DNA of 64,000 bases, taken from the NCBI GenBank assembly GCA_016271365.2, contig CM057452.1, positions 1,242,881,001 to 1,242,945,000 of the forward strand, given 5' to 3'. The stretch comes from Neoceratodus forsteri. Its lineage: Eukaryota > Chordata > Ceratodontiformes > Ceratodontidae. Position 1 is the first letter of the stretch. Each line of letters opens with the position of its first letter. Below, piece by piece: positions 11,925 to 23,835 of the stretch. The notes under the pieces are model-generated. The model saw only the letters and a list, made by a program, of their open reading frames with translations. It was not told the DNA's origin and ran no database searches. Both the position numbers and the translations under genes were made by a program.

Positions 11925-13117
11925 TGCTTGAATGTTCCTGTTGCTGCCTCAGAGGTGCTACAGGCATTAAGTTCCCTTCTGTCTAGAAAAGCACCTGCCA
12001 TGATGGAATACAATTTGAACTGTACAAAAGATGGAACCAGTTGTTCTAGGCCCAATCAAGGCAACCTTTCTGGAGGTGATGGGAAAAAACATTTTTTTTC
12101 CCTCACTCTTTCAGTGAGGCTCATATATCTTTGCTTACCATGCTGTGAAAACCTAAAGAACAGATATCATCACGTTGCCTAATTTCATGAATAAATAGTC
12201 ATGTGGACCTTTTATCTAAGATTATTGCTCACAGGTTAGAGTCCATTTTGCCAGTAATAAGATCCCTAGATAAATTCAGCTTTACAAAAGGACATAACGC
12301 AGTTCTCAATCTGAGATTGGTCTTGCAACTTATAGCACTGTTGCCACAGCTAACAGATGAGACAGTATTGGTTTTACTTGACTTAGAAAATTCTTTTGAC
12401 CATGCTGAATAGGACCATTTATGGTGAACTTCAGGGCATTCTAGTGTGTAGAGTGATATACAATATGAACAACCCATGCAACTATTTAGGCAAATAATTA
12501 TGTTTCAAGCAGATTTTCTCTTTCTAGGGATAAGATAGATGGATTTGCTTCTTTATTTACTGGGTAAGATCAACGATGTTGAAACAACAATCCTACCAAA
12601 GTTGTTCTAACTATATCAGAACCTTCCCAAGCCAATACCAGATGTTTTTGGAAATCATGATAACTTATATCCTAAGTGGATCTGGGCAAAAAAACAACTA
12701 GGCTATGATACCAACAATCCACTACAATATATACAATCAGAGGACTGGGTTTAACAGAATTTAAATTGTATTACTAGGCTGCACAGTTGAGTGTGCGCTG
12801 TTCCTGGATTCTTCCTGCTACTTTGTAACTCTCTGTGGAAATCCCTAAAGAGCTAATGCAGACAGATAGACTTGCAGACATCTTATTTAAGACCTGGAAA
12901 ATCTAAAGGCCAGACCTCAAATAATATAAAGTGCTGCAAAATGTTAATCTTAAGTGGTGGAATATGCATTGCCATATTAACTGCCCCCAGATGTAAATTA
13001 ACCGATGCCCTTGTGGGATGTAATGTTTACCCCAGATGCTTTAAAGAATGAATGATTTACTTTATGGAAACAAAAGAGCATACATAGGTAGTAGAGCATC
13101 ACGTTGTGGTACAGCCC
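11925..13117 (+). mobile_element. L1-clade LINE remnant, heavily decayed
   Basis: Plus-strand fragments show the RT start of an L1-type polymerase: EVLQALSSLLSRKAPAMM (11950-12010, like the SGKAPG block), DLLSKIIAHRLESILPVI (12203 onward), FTKGHNAVLNLRLVLQL (FIxGR block), and LLDLENSFDH (about 12380-12411), where the KAFD Lys-Ala is replaced. Later pieces (12670-12780) resemble the C-terminal block with a conserved Trp. Stops and frameshifts occur every 100-200 bases. It is not necessarily the same subfamily as the copy at 1-2528. Confidence 0.7.
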
Positions 13118-13228
13118 CTAATACTACATACTAACATACTAAAATGCCAGCAGAATAGGCCTAACGGTCTTTCGTGTCTGCTCATTTGGTCAGCCCCTAC
13201 CCTGGGTGCTGACCTTGCTGCTAATGAG
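13118..13228 (-). mobile_element. CR1 family A 3'-end fragment
   Basis: About 110 bases matching, in reverse complement, the last 85-110 bases of the copy ending at 7098. The tail TAGTATGTTAGTATG-like, the TTAGGCCTATTCTGCTGGCA stretch and the segment around CAGCACCCAGG are all shared. It is a typical severely 5'-truncated insertion. Confidence 0.85.
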
Positions 13229-14582
13229 TTAGGATAAGTTGTGTGCTTAATATGAAATTCTGATATTCCTCTTCTGCAGATACTAGCACATTTTTCATTA
13301 CCTTGCCTTCAGTTTGGGTACACATCTGGTGCCAAATGAACCTTCACCTATAGCACACTGGCATTGGATGGAGAGAGCACAGCTAATGGGGATGATATCC
13401 AGACTCTGTGACATATAAATTAGATCTTGTCAGTACTCTGAGACAGATCAGAACAAATGGAAGGAGTTATTGGATTGCCCATATATTGAAGGAGAGCAGG
13501 CTTCCATTCTAGGATGGGTTATCTGGATACCAGCACATGGGCACATACCAGTATCCAGATCAGATCATCACTTGTATTATGGAGAAGGGGTAGTCTGGAT
13601 ACCAGCACATAGGTATGCTCCTAAAAATGGTGCACCAAAATGTGACATGAAGTTCCAAATTTCACATCCACAGCAAATCAATGTTTTAAACATTTCAGCA
13701 AGCTGTGACTCAACAATGAAAAGTGGACCATTCTGTGAGATAACTCCCTCAGAAATATCTGAGAAAAAGAATCATCAATGTTGCTAATGACTTGGGTGAA
13801 ACCAAACAAGAATTGCTAATACAACAAAGGACATCAAACAATTGCTTAAGATTATAAAAAGTTGACTAATTATGTTCTATATGATAAAATGATATCTAAA
13901 TACTACAACAATTAGAGGACATGTCACATATATTTACACATTGTATATACATGTCAATTGCTGATATTGGGCAACAGTGACAGGAGTTCAGTGAGTGGTA
14001 TGTGTACTGTGGACAACAAGTTCCATGTGCCATGGCAGAATATGAATAAAATGGATTTCCAGTAGTGTTCTTTGTTATTAACAAAAAAATAAGGAAAACA
14101 AAGATGGTTACATAACTGCAATGGGGTATTACATTCCACTGCTTTTGGAGTGTTTATATCTGGTTATGTTCATTAAAAAGGGGACAACAAAGTCTGAGAT
14201 TATTTTTTTTATCTTAAACAGATTAGTTATTTGTGCATTTCAAGATGCTGTGACCCAACAGTGACGATGGGATTACATTGTGAGATAACTTCCTAACAGA
14301 GAACTGAGAAATTGAACTTCCAGGGTTGTGCGTGTAATAAGAGACACAACACAACTGCTCAAGTTCTAAAAAGTATACTAATTATGATCTACAGTGAAGT
14401 CAGCCACAATGTATTGTAGTACCTTGCAGGATGTGACATATCACAAACTACTTCATGACAAAAGGGCTTAATGGTCTAAATCGTCATTGAATTACACTGT
14501 CCCCTTCAGTATAAGAAGCATTTTGTGCTATACTGCAGCATTACTATGCTGCATCCTGGCTGGTTTCATTGTAATGCATAAC
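13229..14582. other. No gene recognised; one short hairpin
   Basis: A perfect 10-bp stem (ATCTGGATAC at 13528-13537 and its complement at 13551-13560), with a further direct copy near 13593, is the only structure seen. Open frames here lack family motifs. Confidence 0.5.
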
Positions 14583-14695
14583 ATAGAAACATAAACAGTA
14601 ATGGCAGAAAAAGACCAATGGTCCATCTCAGTCTGCCTGTGATTCCTTGAGTAACCCCAGGACCTGTTGTCCATCCAGGGTCCTAAAAAATGCAA
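14583..14695 (-). mobile_element. CR1 family B 3'-end fragment
   Basis: Begins ACATAGAAACATA and continues with GGCAGAAAAAGACC..GGTCCATC..CAGTCTGCC. This is the reverse complement of the tail seen at 44272 and, in plus orientation, at 62130-62205. It is the extreme 3' end of a CR1-like LINE. Confidence 0.8.
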
Positions 14696-15654
14696 ACAGT
14701 GAAAAGAAAGTATTCACTATTTACAAGTACTACATTTATATCAACTGAGTTATACTGGAAAACTCTACAATAAGCAGACCCAATAAATAAACATAGGTTA
14801 CACTGACTAATCATGTTTAAAACATTTGAACATAAATTAAAACAAATGTAACTAATTGTAATTTTGTATTTTGAAAGTCATATTGGGTTTACAGTATGAT
14901 CTGAAAGCCTATAAAAAAATAATCATGAACTTTCTATATACAGTATATCTCATGCTATATCCTGTATATGGGCAACAGGGCTAACATGGGCCCCAAATAC
15001 ATGGTTAATAAATTGACAAACATACTAAAAGTGCATCTAATTATGTATTTTTTTTAAATCACACAGATTTAAATTAAAGTACAACAACTAAAAATCCATT
15101 AAAAGTACACATCTATAATTCCGCAAGATCAACTTTGTGCAAAAGTGACCAGTTTAGATATAAAGCTCTGTATTGGCAACACGGGTAATAGGGACTACAA
15201 GCACATGGTTGCAAAGTAATAAAGACACCAAATGCTTGTTAAATTCTACACATAAAAAAAAACAACAACATAGAACTCAATAAAGCTCTATAGGAAGTAG
15301 AGCAGCACCAGGCAGGGCACAATGCAATACCTGTTAGTATTGTTGTAAAGTGCAGTAGTATGTATGTATTGATTGACTGACTGATTTGAAAATTGATAAT
15401 TGTGAAAGACACAGTGAATTGGAGCTCCTGTCCAGGTGTAACCCTGGGTAGGGGGAATATAGGGTACAAAGACGGTGGGCAAATCAACCAAGTGCACAAC
15501 CGATAAGATAAAAGAGGTGCTGGGAAAAGTCAGTAAACAAATCAATAAGATAAATTAAACATGATACAGTGCTGCAATGAATTCCTATAGAAAAATTAAT
15601 ATACACAGTGACAATGACAGGGCCAAAGAATAAGAAGTAGTAGTAGTAGGAGCA
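14696..15654. other. No recognised feature
   Basis: A/T-rich sequence with poly-A and poly-T runs. The open frames at 15239-15545 have no family motif. I see nothing to annotate. Confidence 0.5.
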
Positions 15655-16899
15655 GCAGTATTTATTTATTTATAGATAGTGCCCTTCCCCAGAGGCCCAG
15701 GGCACCATTACAAACAGAGAACAGTAGCAGCATTACAATATTTATACAGAATGATACATACCCCATAATAAATAATAAGAATTAAACATAAGGTACAAAT
15801 CAGATTACAATAACTTAACTAATTAACTAACAGGGGACCTGGAGGCATGGTTCATCAGAGTTGGGGAACAACATGGTAAGGGCAGGTAGAAAAGGAAGCA
15901 AATTGAGATGGCAGAAGTGCTTTGAGAGAGAAGTAAGAGGGGGCTAATCACAGTGGAAGTAAGTTCTAGAGTGAGGCAGGCACCTCAAGAAAGCAAGTTG
16001 CCCTGCTGATAAGTAGAAGTGGGAAGTAATAAAACAGCAAAAGTTGGAGGAACATAGAGAGTGTAGGGGGGGGCATGTGGAAGAGTGAGGTAAAAAAATT
16101 AGAATTTAGAGATCAAGGAATGAGCTCTATGGGAGAGGCAGTGAGAGGAAACAGAGGGAAGAAGTTATAAAGGGTAAACTAATGAGTGAGTGGAGTAAAT
16201 AGCAAAGTAACAGAGGGAATAAGAGAGGGGGCCCACTCTTCCTAAGGTGGATCTAGAAACCCCACTGAAGTCCACATCTGCATAGTGAAATAGAGATAGG
16301 ATCATCTTGATCACAGTCTCTCATTGGCCTGGGAGTGGAAGACAGGATTTGTTCCTGTAAAGGGCTCCTATTTTAGGGTGCAGCTTTTTTATGGCAGAGA
16401 AATTGAGATGACTATCAAATCACACAACAAGGTATTTGAAACAATGGACATTGTTAAGGGGAGTTAAACCAAAAGTAGAGAAACAAAAAACAGGAGATTA
16501 AGTGAGCCTACTGATCTATTGGTGAGTGCCAAAAGTCATGATGACAGGTTATTTTTTGGGGGGAATTCAGTTAAAGTTGGTTAGCACAGAACAGAGTTGG
16601 ACACTGTCAAAATCCTTCAGTAATGCCTGCTCCTCCAAGTGGAGCGGCTGTTCCAGTGTCACATAGTACAGTGTCATCAGCATATGAATGTTTGTTGAGA
16701 CACAGGCACAGGGGAGATTGTTAGGAAAAATGGAGATGAGTATGGACCCCAAAATGAGAGTTAATGGGAAGAGGGAAGGAGATGGAATCCCCTACCTGGA
16801 TAGACTAGCTACATCCAGTGAGGGTAGGATCTAAACTTGTCATGTGCAGAGACTGAGAGCCTGACAGACTTTAATTTACCCAAAAATAAAGGGTGGGCT
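15655..16899 (-). mobile_element. LINE with YADD polymerase remnant, split by gypsy element 1
   Basis: The minus strand contains a clear RT active-site block (YADDTVL-type; TATGCTGATGAC on the minus strand at 16684-16673). Decayed sequence follows down to a 3' end rich in TTTATT near 15658. The RT region upstream of the active site is found on the other side of the LTR element, at 22734-23050 (QFGFWK, then a DL.KAVDSV block). The gypsy element therefore inserted into this LINE. Many stops are present. The clade (Rex, L2 or related) is undetermined. Confidence 0.68.
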
Positions 16900-16900
16900 G

Positions 16901-18023
16901 TGGTGCTTGGCCAGCTGGTTATGATTGCTGTATGATATTTGTTATATAAAAAACATAGCATGTGATTGCCTTACATAAGACAGCCTGGACTTCCCTGGGC
17001 CCCCCACCAGGTTTCAGTGAAGCTACAGGATATATTACACTGACCTGGAGATCTCTGTAATGTAATAAACTTCCTTGAGGAATTGCATGTTATGGCCTTT
17101 TTATGACCTGTTGCTGCTTTGAAGTTGGGAAACCAAATATACATTTTATTACAGGACAGGACATGGCTATCTCACACCTATGTGAGGGATTGCAGGGTTG
17201 TAAACTTCAAGGAAAATGGTGGATCAAAGACTTACAATTTGGGAAATGAGTTTTTGCTGATGTCACCTTTTTTTTTTATACTTCCTGATAGGACATCATG
17301 TTTGTATTTTTTTCTATTCTAAAAGGAGGAGCTTGATGACTCACCAAGGGGGTTGGGAGATGGAGTTGAAATGTATCCTTGTAACTGGGGAATATGTCAT
17401 ATACCATCTTGGGACTATAGAGAGACAGCTCTGATCTAACTTTACAAGCACTTAGAGGTAATACATTAGATTGAAAAGATCTAACTGTATGTTGGTAGGA
17501 GTTTGTTCAGTAGTTTTCTTTGCTTTTCTTTTAAGTGATTGTATGCTCTTCGATACATTGTTCTGTCTTAACATTTTTCATATTGTTATCATCTTTTAGT
17601 AATGTACCTTTTATTTGAAAGACTTCCTGAGTGTCTACCAGTTCTTTTTTTGCATGTGATGTAGAAATGGTTAAGTCTGACAATTGTTCAACAGCTTCAT
17701 GGTGTTACTAAACTGGGAAAAGGTAATAATATTTCCAAGGTCTCTTATAACATTTTAAGGGTTCATTTTTGGAAGCCTGGTTGGGTGACCTTGGTGTAAG
17801 ATTGTACTGCAATCCCTGAGGAGGATACATATCTGAACCTGTATATTGGGTATGCTAGCATAAGGTTCACAGTTTGAATCCCCCCAGAAGTTGAGACTAA
17901 AGGTGATTCAGATCCAAAAGCAGACAGGAGGGTTACCCTGTCTGTTACCTGTTCACACTGTTGTGCTCTGAGGTTGGCACTGTAGGAGCTGAGGGCCTGA
18001 CCTGCTGAGTGTGTTTTGTGACA
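16901..18023 (+). repeat. 5' LTR of gypsy element 1
   Basis: About 1,123 bases, starting TGGTGCTTGGCCAGC and ending TTTTGTGACA (TG..CA ends). It aligns along its whole length with 21602-22733, differing by scattered substitutions and small indels. An AATAAA-like signal (TAATGTAATAAACTTCC) lies near 17055-17075. Confidence 0.92.
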
Positions 18024-18229
18024 GATTTGGTTGACAGTGGTGTGATAACATTTGTAACACAAGCTTTAACTGTTCAGTGTGTCAGCTTAATACTGTACAT
18101 TTCACTTGCAAAATTAGGCAGTGATTTATTTTTAAAAAGGAAACAGAACTATGCAATTTTGTTTACAGTGAAGTTCCTACCATTTTTTTTTCAAAGTGCA
18201 AGTTAGAGTAGCCGTAGCTAGGGAAGAAG

Positions 18230-19538
18230 ATGGCTTCCATTTACAGTGAGCACACTGCAGACTACCTGAAGCAGTTGTGCAAGGAGAGCGGAGTTCTGCA
18301 TGAGGGGAGAGCCATCAGGCAGAACCTCATGGACGTTCTGATGGCTGCTGATGCCCAGAATGTCGAATCACCATCCATGACTGTAAAGGCCCAAACCTTG
18401 GGCATGGAGTGGCCAGCAGCCAGTGCACTGTCCAGATCTAGAGAGGTGGACAGCAGGGCCAGTACAAGCCCGTGGCCACAGCAGTAGGGGAAGGTCACCA
18501 GAATTCTGGAGCCAGAAGCAATCAGACTGCAGATTGAGTTGCACAGAATGGAGCAGGAGTTCCAGAGAGAAGAGAAGCAAGAGCAGTGAGCTGCAGAGGA
18601 GAAGAGGGAGCTAGAACAGTGAGTCACAGTGGAGAAGAGTGAGCGGGAACAGTGAGAAGCAGTGTGACAGAAATGAGCTGCAGAGGAGAAATGGGAAATT
18701 GAATAGTGAGAGGTGGACCAGGAAGAGTGTGAGCGCCAGAGGCAGCGTGAACTGGATAAGCTGCGACTCCAACTACCAGCACCAGAGCAGGTAAGTGGCT
18801 TGGGTTTAACTGGAACTAAAGGGCTGAGTTATGAATTAAATTCCAAACTGATAGCTGAATTTAAAGAGGGGGAGGATATGGATGCCTTTTTAAATTCCTT
18901 TGAAAAAGTTGGCATTCAGGCAAATATTCCTAGAGGGTCCTGGAGCTCCCAGCTATCACTACTACTTAACGGGAAAGCTCAGGATGCATTGGGTCAAATG
19001 GACAATGAGGGCAGTAATGATCACAGCAAACTTAAAAGCTGCACTTTTAAAAAAGTTTGATTTAACTGCTGAAGCATACAGACCTGAATTCTGTAAGCTC
19101 AGGAGAAACCATAACAATGAGCCATGAGGAGTTAGCCACAAAACAACTTCAGTGTTTAAAACGGTGGGAAGGAATTGAAGCAAACTCTGTAGATAAAATT
19201 GGAAATGCTATATTGTTAGAACAATTTTTTGGGGCATGCCCAGCAGAGCTGAAAACCTGGCTGGAGGACCGAGAGCCCAAAATAGTTCAAGAGGCTGCTG
19301 AACTCTTGGACCGCAATGCCAAGAGCAGACCTGCTCTGAGAGTGAATGGGGTGGGCATGGCAGCACAAAAAGAGAAAAGTGCACCTTTAGAACAGCTAAA
19401 ACCCTCACGGCCTCCACCAAAACCAGTTAGCCCCAGGTTTCAAAGAAAAGAGTTCTCTGAGAAAAGAAATGAATGTTGGGTTTGTAAAGAAACTGGGTAT
19501 ATTGCCAGACAGCATCCCAAAAGGCCGAGCAATACATA
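18230..19538 (+). pseudogene. gag of gypsy element 1, SCAN-like, broken
   Basis: The structural protein of the particle. The first frame (18230-18487) starts MASIYSEHTADYLKQLC and ends at an early TAG. Then comes a Glu/Arg/Gln-rich coiled-coil stretch (18500-18760) with several TGA triplets in repeated CAGTGA contexts, which CpG decay of CGA could explain. The frames at 18713-19060, 18900-19127 and 19117-19539 give capsid-like sequence, including a SCAN-like helix block LLEQFFGACPAELKTWL (about 19215-19265). A zinc knuckle follows near 19475 (CWVCKETGY..), in which the third and fourth metal ligands are altered. SCAN domains of vertebrate zinc-finger proteins are known to derive from this kind of gag. 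The start agrees with the related gag at 48003. Confidence 0.82.
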
Positions 19539-19557
19539 AAATAGGGCTAGGAAAAAA

Positions 19558-20019
19558 GTGGGTTGTTTGTGTGTCCCTGGAAGCATGCCTGTGAACATGA
19601 GGGAACACATGCACCCAGTCATGGTGAATGGTGTACAGACACAAGGGTTAATAGACACAGGGGCATCCCTGACATTGGTAAAAGGGGATCTGGTAGAGTC
19701 TGCTCAACTTATATCCAATAAATTTGTAACTGTAGAAGGGTTCACTGGTGAGGAAACCACATTGCCACTTGTTAGTGTTCTCCTAGACTGGGGTGAAACA
19801 AGGGAAACTGTGCAACAGGTGGCTGTAGCCAAAACTTTAGCAGTTGACATCATCCTTGGCAACAATCTCAAACAGGGGATGGTGTGTGCAGTTACCCATA
19901 GCCAAGCAGCAAGGGAACATTGTAGTTCCCTGGATCCTAAAGAAGCCATTGTGGAAACCACTGGGAGGCTGGTTCCCCAGCCTGTTTCTCCTGATAAGGA
20001 GACTAATGAAAAGAGGTAG
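19558..20019 (+). pseudogene. Retropepsin-like protease of gypsy element 1
   Basis: An aspartic protease that would cut the gag-pol polyprotein. The active site is LIDTGASLTLV, with DTGA at 19654-19665 intact. The second conserved block is VDIILGNN (about 19840-19865), matching the family ILG(N/R)(D/N). The open frame (153 codons) ends at TAG near 20017. It follows gag after a short gap in another frame. It is part of a polyprotein and not a cellular gene. Confidence 0.82.
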
Positions 20020-20051
20020 AAATTTCCCAAGTAGCAGTTAACCACACAGCT

Positions 20052-20928
20052 ATGGAGGGTTACTCCAAAGAGGGAAGGGTGATCCATTGTCAGAGGGTTA
20101 GGGATGACAGTGATCCTGAGTGCCCTGAAGTTAGTTCTAGGGACCCTAGTTTAGAGACTGAAGTGTTCCTGTCCCATGCCTTGGGAATGTGTAAGGAGTT
20201 TGCAGCTGCTCAGAGAAGTGACCCTAGTCTAAAGAAGCTGAGAGCTTGGGCAGTCTCTGACGGGGCACACTGAGTTGATGGTAAACATAAGTTTTATTGG
20301 GAAAAGGGATTGATTTATACTCAGGATGCTAAGACAGAGGGAGAGGTGATAGGCAGGCAGCTTGTCATTCTCCAGGGTACCGTGAACAGTTGCTCAAGAC
20401 TGCACACAATATTCCCTTGTCTGGTCATCTGGGAATTGCATGCATTGTGCAGCAGTTGGTCCTGAATTTCTATTGGCAAACTTCACCCAGCAGGTGAAGG
20501 AGTATTGCAGGTCTTGTCACCGATGCCAAGAAATAGGGAAGGCAGGTAAGAAAACCCAAGACACCCTAATTCCATTCCCCATAGTGGAGGAGCCATTCCA
20601 GAGGGTGGGAATGGATATTGTGGGGCCTTTAAACACCCCAAGCTCCTCTTGGAAGAGGTTCATCTTGAATGTGGTGGATTATGCCACCCAGTATCCAGAA
20701 GCAGTCACCCTATCCTCACTGAGGACAGACAAAGCAGCAGATGCCTTACTTGGGATTTTCTCCAATGTTGGGTTTCCACAGGAGGTTATCACCAATTGAG
20801 GGGGTTCCTTAATGTTGGACCTTATGAAATGTTTGTGTGAGAAGGGTGGGGTGGTGCAGAGGTACATGACACCTCATCACCCGCAAGCCATTGGGCTTGT
20901 GGAAAGATCTATCGGTATCCTGAAGTCA
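20052..20928 (+). pseudogene. Integrase of gypsy element 1, truncated at its 3' end
   Basis: Contains a zinc-binding HHCC region: SGHLGI-like His near 20420, CRSCHRCQ near 20505-20530. The catalytic core begins with MDIVGPL (20608-20628; first acidic residue intact). The second catalytic block, normally I(T/S)DxG, reads ITN followed by a TGA stop (20789-20803), so the second Asp is lost. The Glu block VERS is near 20898. The sequence then jumps directly, near 20928, to the connection region of RT, because the integrase C-terminus and most of RT are deleted. Confidence 0.82.
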
Positions 20929-21531
20929 TGGCCCAGACCAAAAATGCAGAAGCAGGTCAGGAGTTTTCTAGGGACAGCAGGTTACTATAGGAAATGTGTA
21001 CCCAATTGCAGTGCCCTGGCTGCTCCCCTATCTGACATGGTAAAGAAAAAGATGCCTAAGAAAATTACCTGGGAACCAGCCTGTGAAAAAGCCTTTACCA
21101 GACTGAAGGAGGCATTGTGCAGTGCTCCTGTATTGTCAAGTCTTGACAATAGCAGACCCTTTATAGTCCAGACTGACTCCTCAGATGTGGATATTGGGGC
21201 AGTTCTGATTCAGACATCCAATCAAGGGAAAGATCACCCCATAGTGGACCTGAGTAAAAATTTACTTCCCAGGAGCAGGATTACTCTAGTGTGGATAAAG
21301 AGTGTCTTGCCATAGTGTGGGCCCTAAAGAAGTTAGAGCCATACTTATATGGGTGGCATTTTGAGGTACAAACTGACCACTACCCCCTGGTTTAGCATAC
21401 CCAAATGGGAAAAACTAATGGTAGACTATTAAGATGGAGTCTTGCCTTACAAGGGTATGACATGACAATCTTACATAGGGCTGGAGCAACCAATCAGAAT
21501 GCAGATGGCTTATTTTGTCTATATGAGGAGT
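20929..21531 (+). pseudogene. RT connection and RNase H remnant of gypsy element 1
   Basis: Encodes KQVRSFLGTAGYYRKCVPN (from about 20950), the post-palm block of gypsy RT. RNase H-type sequence follows (AFTRLKEALCSAPVL; FIVQTDSSDVDIGAVLIQ; then a decayed LAIVWALKK). The palm with the YLDD site is missing. Compared with element 2, the deletion removes the equivalent of roughly 51,920-53,345. Frame breaks occur near 21280-21315. It ends in front of the polypurine tract. Confidence 0.82.
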
Positions 21532-21601
21532 GAACTGATTTGGGAAGCTCATCCAATGCAGGGGATAGAGCCCCCAAATTCAGTCTAGGTGGGGAAGATC
21601 A

Positions 21602-22733
21602 TGATGCTTGGCCAGCTGGTTATGATTGTAGCATGACATTTGTTATATAAAAAATATAGTATGTGATTAGATCATATAAGAGAGCCTGGGCTTCCCTGGG
21701 TGACCCTCTCCCCCCTCGCCAGGTTTCAGTGAAGCTACAGAATATATTACACTGACCTGGAGATCTCTGTAATGTAATAAACTTCCTTGAGGAATTGCAT
21801 TCTATAGCCTTTTTATGACCTGTTGCTGCTTTGAAGTTGAGAAACCAAATATGCATTTTATTACAGGACAGGACATGACTATCTCACACCTAGGTGAGTG
21901 ATTGCAGGGTTGTAAACCTCAAGGGAACTGGTGGATCAAAGATTTATAATTTGGGAAATTAGTTTTGCTGATGTCACCTTATTTAATTTACTTCCTGCTA
22001 GGACATCATGTTTGTATTTTTTTCTATTCTAAAAGGAGGAACTTGATGACTCACCAAGGGGGTGAGGAGATGGAGTTGAAATGTATCCTTGTAACTGGGG
22101 AATATGTCATATACCATCTTGGGACTATAGAGAGAGAGCTCTGATCTAAAATTACAAGCACTTAGATGTAATACATTAGATAAAAAAGATCTAACTGTAT
22201 GTTGGTAGGAGTTTGTTCAGTAACTTACCTTTCTTTTCTTTTAAGTGATTGTATGCTATTCGATACATTGTTCTGTGTTTACATTTTTCGTATTTTTATC
22301 ATCTTTTAGTAAAGTACCTTTTATTTGAAAGACTGCCTGGGTGTCTGCCAGTTCTTTTTTTGTATGTGACGTATAGATTGTTAAGTCTGACAATTGTTCA
22401 ACAGCTTCTTGATGTTACTAAACCTGGAAAAGGTAAGAATATACCTAAGGTCTCCTATAGAGTTTTAAAGGTTCATTTCTGGAAGCCTGGCTGGGTTCCC
22501 CTGGTGTAAGATTGTACCGCAATCCCTGAAGAGGGTACGTAACTGAGTCTGTACATTGGGTATGCTAGCATAAGGTTCACAGTTTGAATCCTCCCAGAAC
22601 TTGAGACTAAAGGTGATTCAGACCCAAAAGCTGACAGGAAGGTTACCCTGTCCATTATCTGTTCACACTATTGCACTCTGAGGTTGGCACTGTGGTAGCT
22701 GAGGGCCTCACCTGCTGAGTGCATTTTGTGATA
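21602..22733 (+). repeat. 3' LTR of gypsy element 1
   Basis: About 1,132 bases, starting TGATGCTTGGCCAGC and ending TTTTGTGATA, so the terminal CA is mutated. It matches the 5' LTR throughout. Confidence 0.92.
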
Positions 22734-23050
22734 TGGGCTACTGAGTCAACGGCTTTTTTACAGATCAGTAAAAATAACAGCACAAACCTGCCATTAATTC
22801 ATCCCATGAAGGATTGAGTCAGTAACACAGAGTAGGAAGGAAACTATGTAGTGGGATTTCCAGAAGCCAAACTGGAAAGGAAACAGACAAGAAGAGGAGT
22901 CAAAAAGTTGTAGAGTTGTTATATTGAATAATTTAGATAAAAAAAGCTCTATGTACTGTATGTAACAGAGATAATGAAGACCCTGGGTAAATGATAACTT
23001 GATTAAAAAAAAAAAACATACACTTATCAAATTCTGCATGTTTTAAAAAA
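22734..23050 (-). mobile_element. LINE, upstream RT part of the copy at 15655-16899
   Basis: The minus-strand frame at 23039-22794 reads FQFGFWKSHYIVSFLLCVTD, then a decayed AVIFTDL.KAVDSV block, which are RT blocks 1-3 (QSGFR, FDLSKAFD). The orientation and the order of blocks show it is the same LINE as the YADD block at 16684, separated by gypsy element 1. A poly-A/poly-T stretch near 23005 may mark a later insertion or a limit. Confidence 0.65.
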
Positions 23051-23750
23051 ATCACATAAATCATGTTAAAAAGTACCAAAAATCCAACCATTGTGCCTCA
23101 TAATGTATTTTGTGCTGGATTAATTAATTTAAATACATTTCAATATGGATTCTAAACATAATTGGGGTTACTGCACTCACAGTTACTAAACTAATATCAT
23201 AGCCTAGTTTTTCATTTAAGGAAATTCCCTTCAGATTTAATGTCCTTCTTTCCCCATCCTAATTCTAACCTGGGAATGAACTTCAGTTCAGTCTGCCTTT
23301 GAATGAGAAATATTTCAAACTAATTAATTAACTTAACCTCATGGCATGTGATTCCATCTGCTTTCTGTTTCTTTTTGTTTTTCACTTCCCCTGCACTTCC
23401 CAAGGGTCTGGCTTGTCTCTGCTGGAGATCACCCCTCACTGAGGGGAGCAGAGGAGTAGCATTTTCAGGGATCTTCTGAGGTATGAAGGGTGGGGAGCAG
23501 GATGAACTGTGGTATGAGGGGACTAGCAGCTACCATCTGGCACACTGAGATGGGTGCTAGTTTCTGTTTTCTGTGCCCCTCACCTCACCCCAATGATATA
23601 CACCACAGCAACACTGTGGAGGTGGAGACAGAAATGTGGTCACCCATGCCAGCAAGGCTTCACACCCCACCAGGTGTCATTCTCCATGTGTTGTTGCACA
23701 GCACCTTCTTTTTGGAGGAGATCATTCACAAAGATTCTCTATCACATTAC
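23051..23750. other. No recognised feature
   Basis: No family motif in any frame. Overlapping frames of 70-94 codons at 23490-23848 look random and end in the SINE head below. Confidence 0.45.
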
Positions 23751-23835
23751 TAGCTCAGAGCTTGAACTTGGGTTGCCAGTGTGCCAAGTGGGTGCTCCAC
23801 CACTCAGCACCATGGAGCCAGCTCTGCTTTCTGTT
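23751..23835 (-). mobile_element. tRNA-derived SINE head
   Basis: On the minus strand, GGCTCCATGGTGCTGAGTGG (A-box-like) is followed 35-40 bases later by AAGTTCAAGCTC (B-box-like), laid out like a tRNA gene but without an acceptor-stem match. The body probably runs toward 23400 but was not matched to another copy. 23836-24250 holds nothing I recognise. Confidence 0.5.

Larger units (their letters stand above)
16901..22733 (+). mobile_element. Ty3/gypsy LTR retrotransposon 1 (Gmr1-like, SCAN-type gag), defective
   Basis: A complete LTR-to-LTR unit of about 5.8 kb with order 5' LTR, gag, protease, integrase, RT/RNase H remnant, 3' LTR. A TGGGCT-like sequence lies at both outer flanks (about 16894-16899 and 22734-22739), fitting a target duplication. 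A priming site is expected just after 18023, where TTGGTTGACAGTGG occurs. The polypurine tract before the 3' LTR is AGGTGGGGAAGATC. Integrase upstream of RT/RNase H is unlike ordinary gypsy elements and matches the Gmr1 type. All frames are interrupted. Element 2 (44161-55475) is a relative. Confidence 0.9.

Noticed and set aside
23751..23835. True tRNA gene on the minus strand
   Set aside because: A- and B-box-like blocks are present, but the acceptor and anticodon stems do not pair; a SINE head is more likely.
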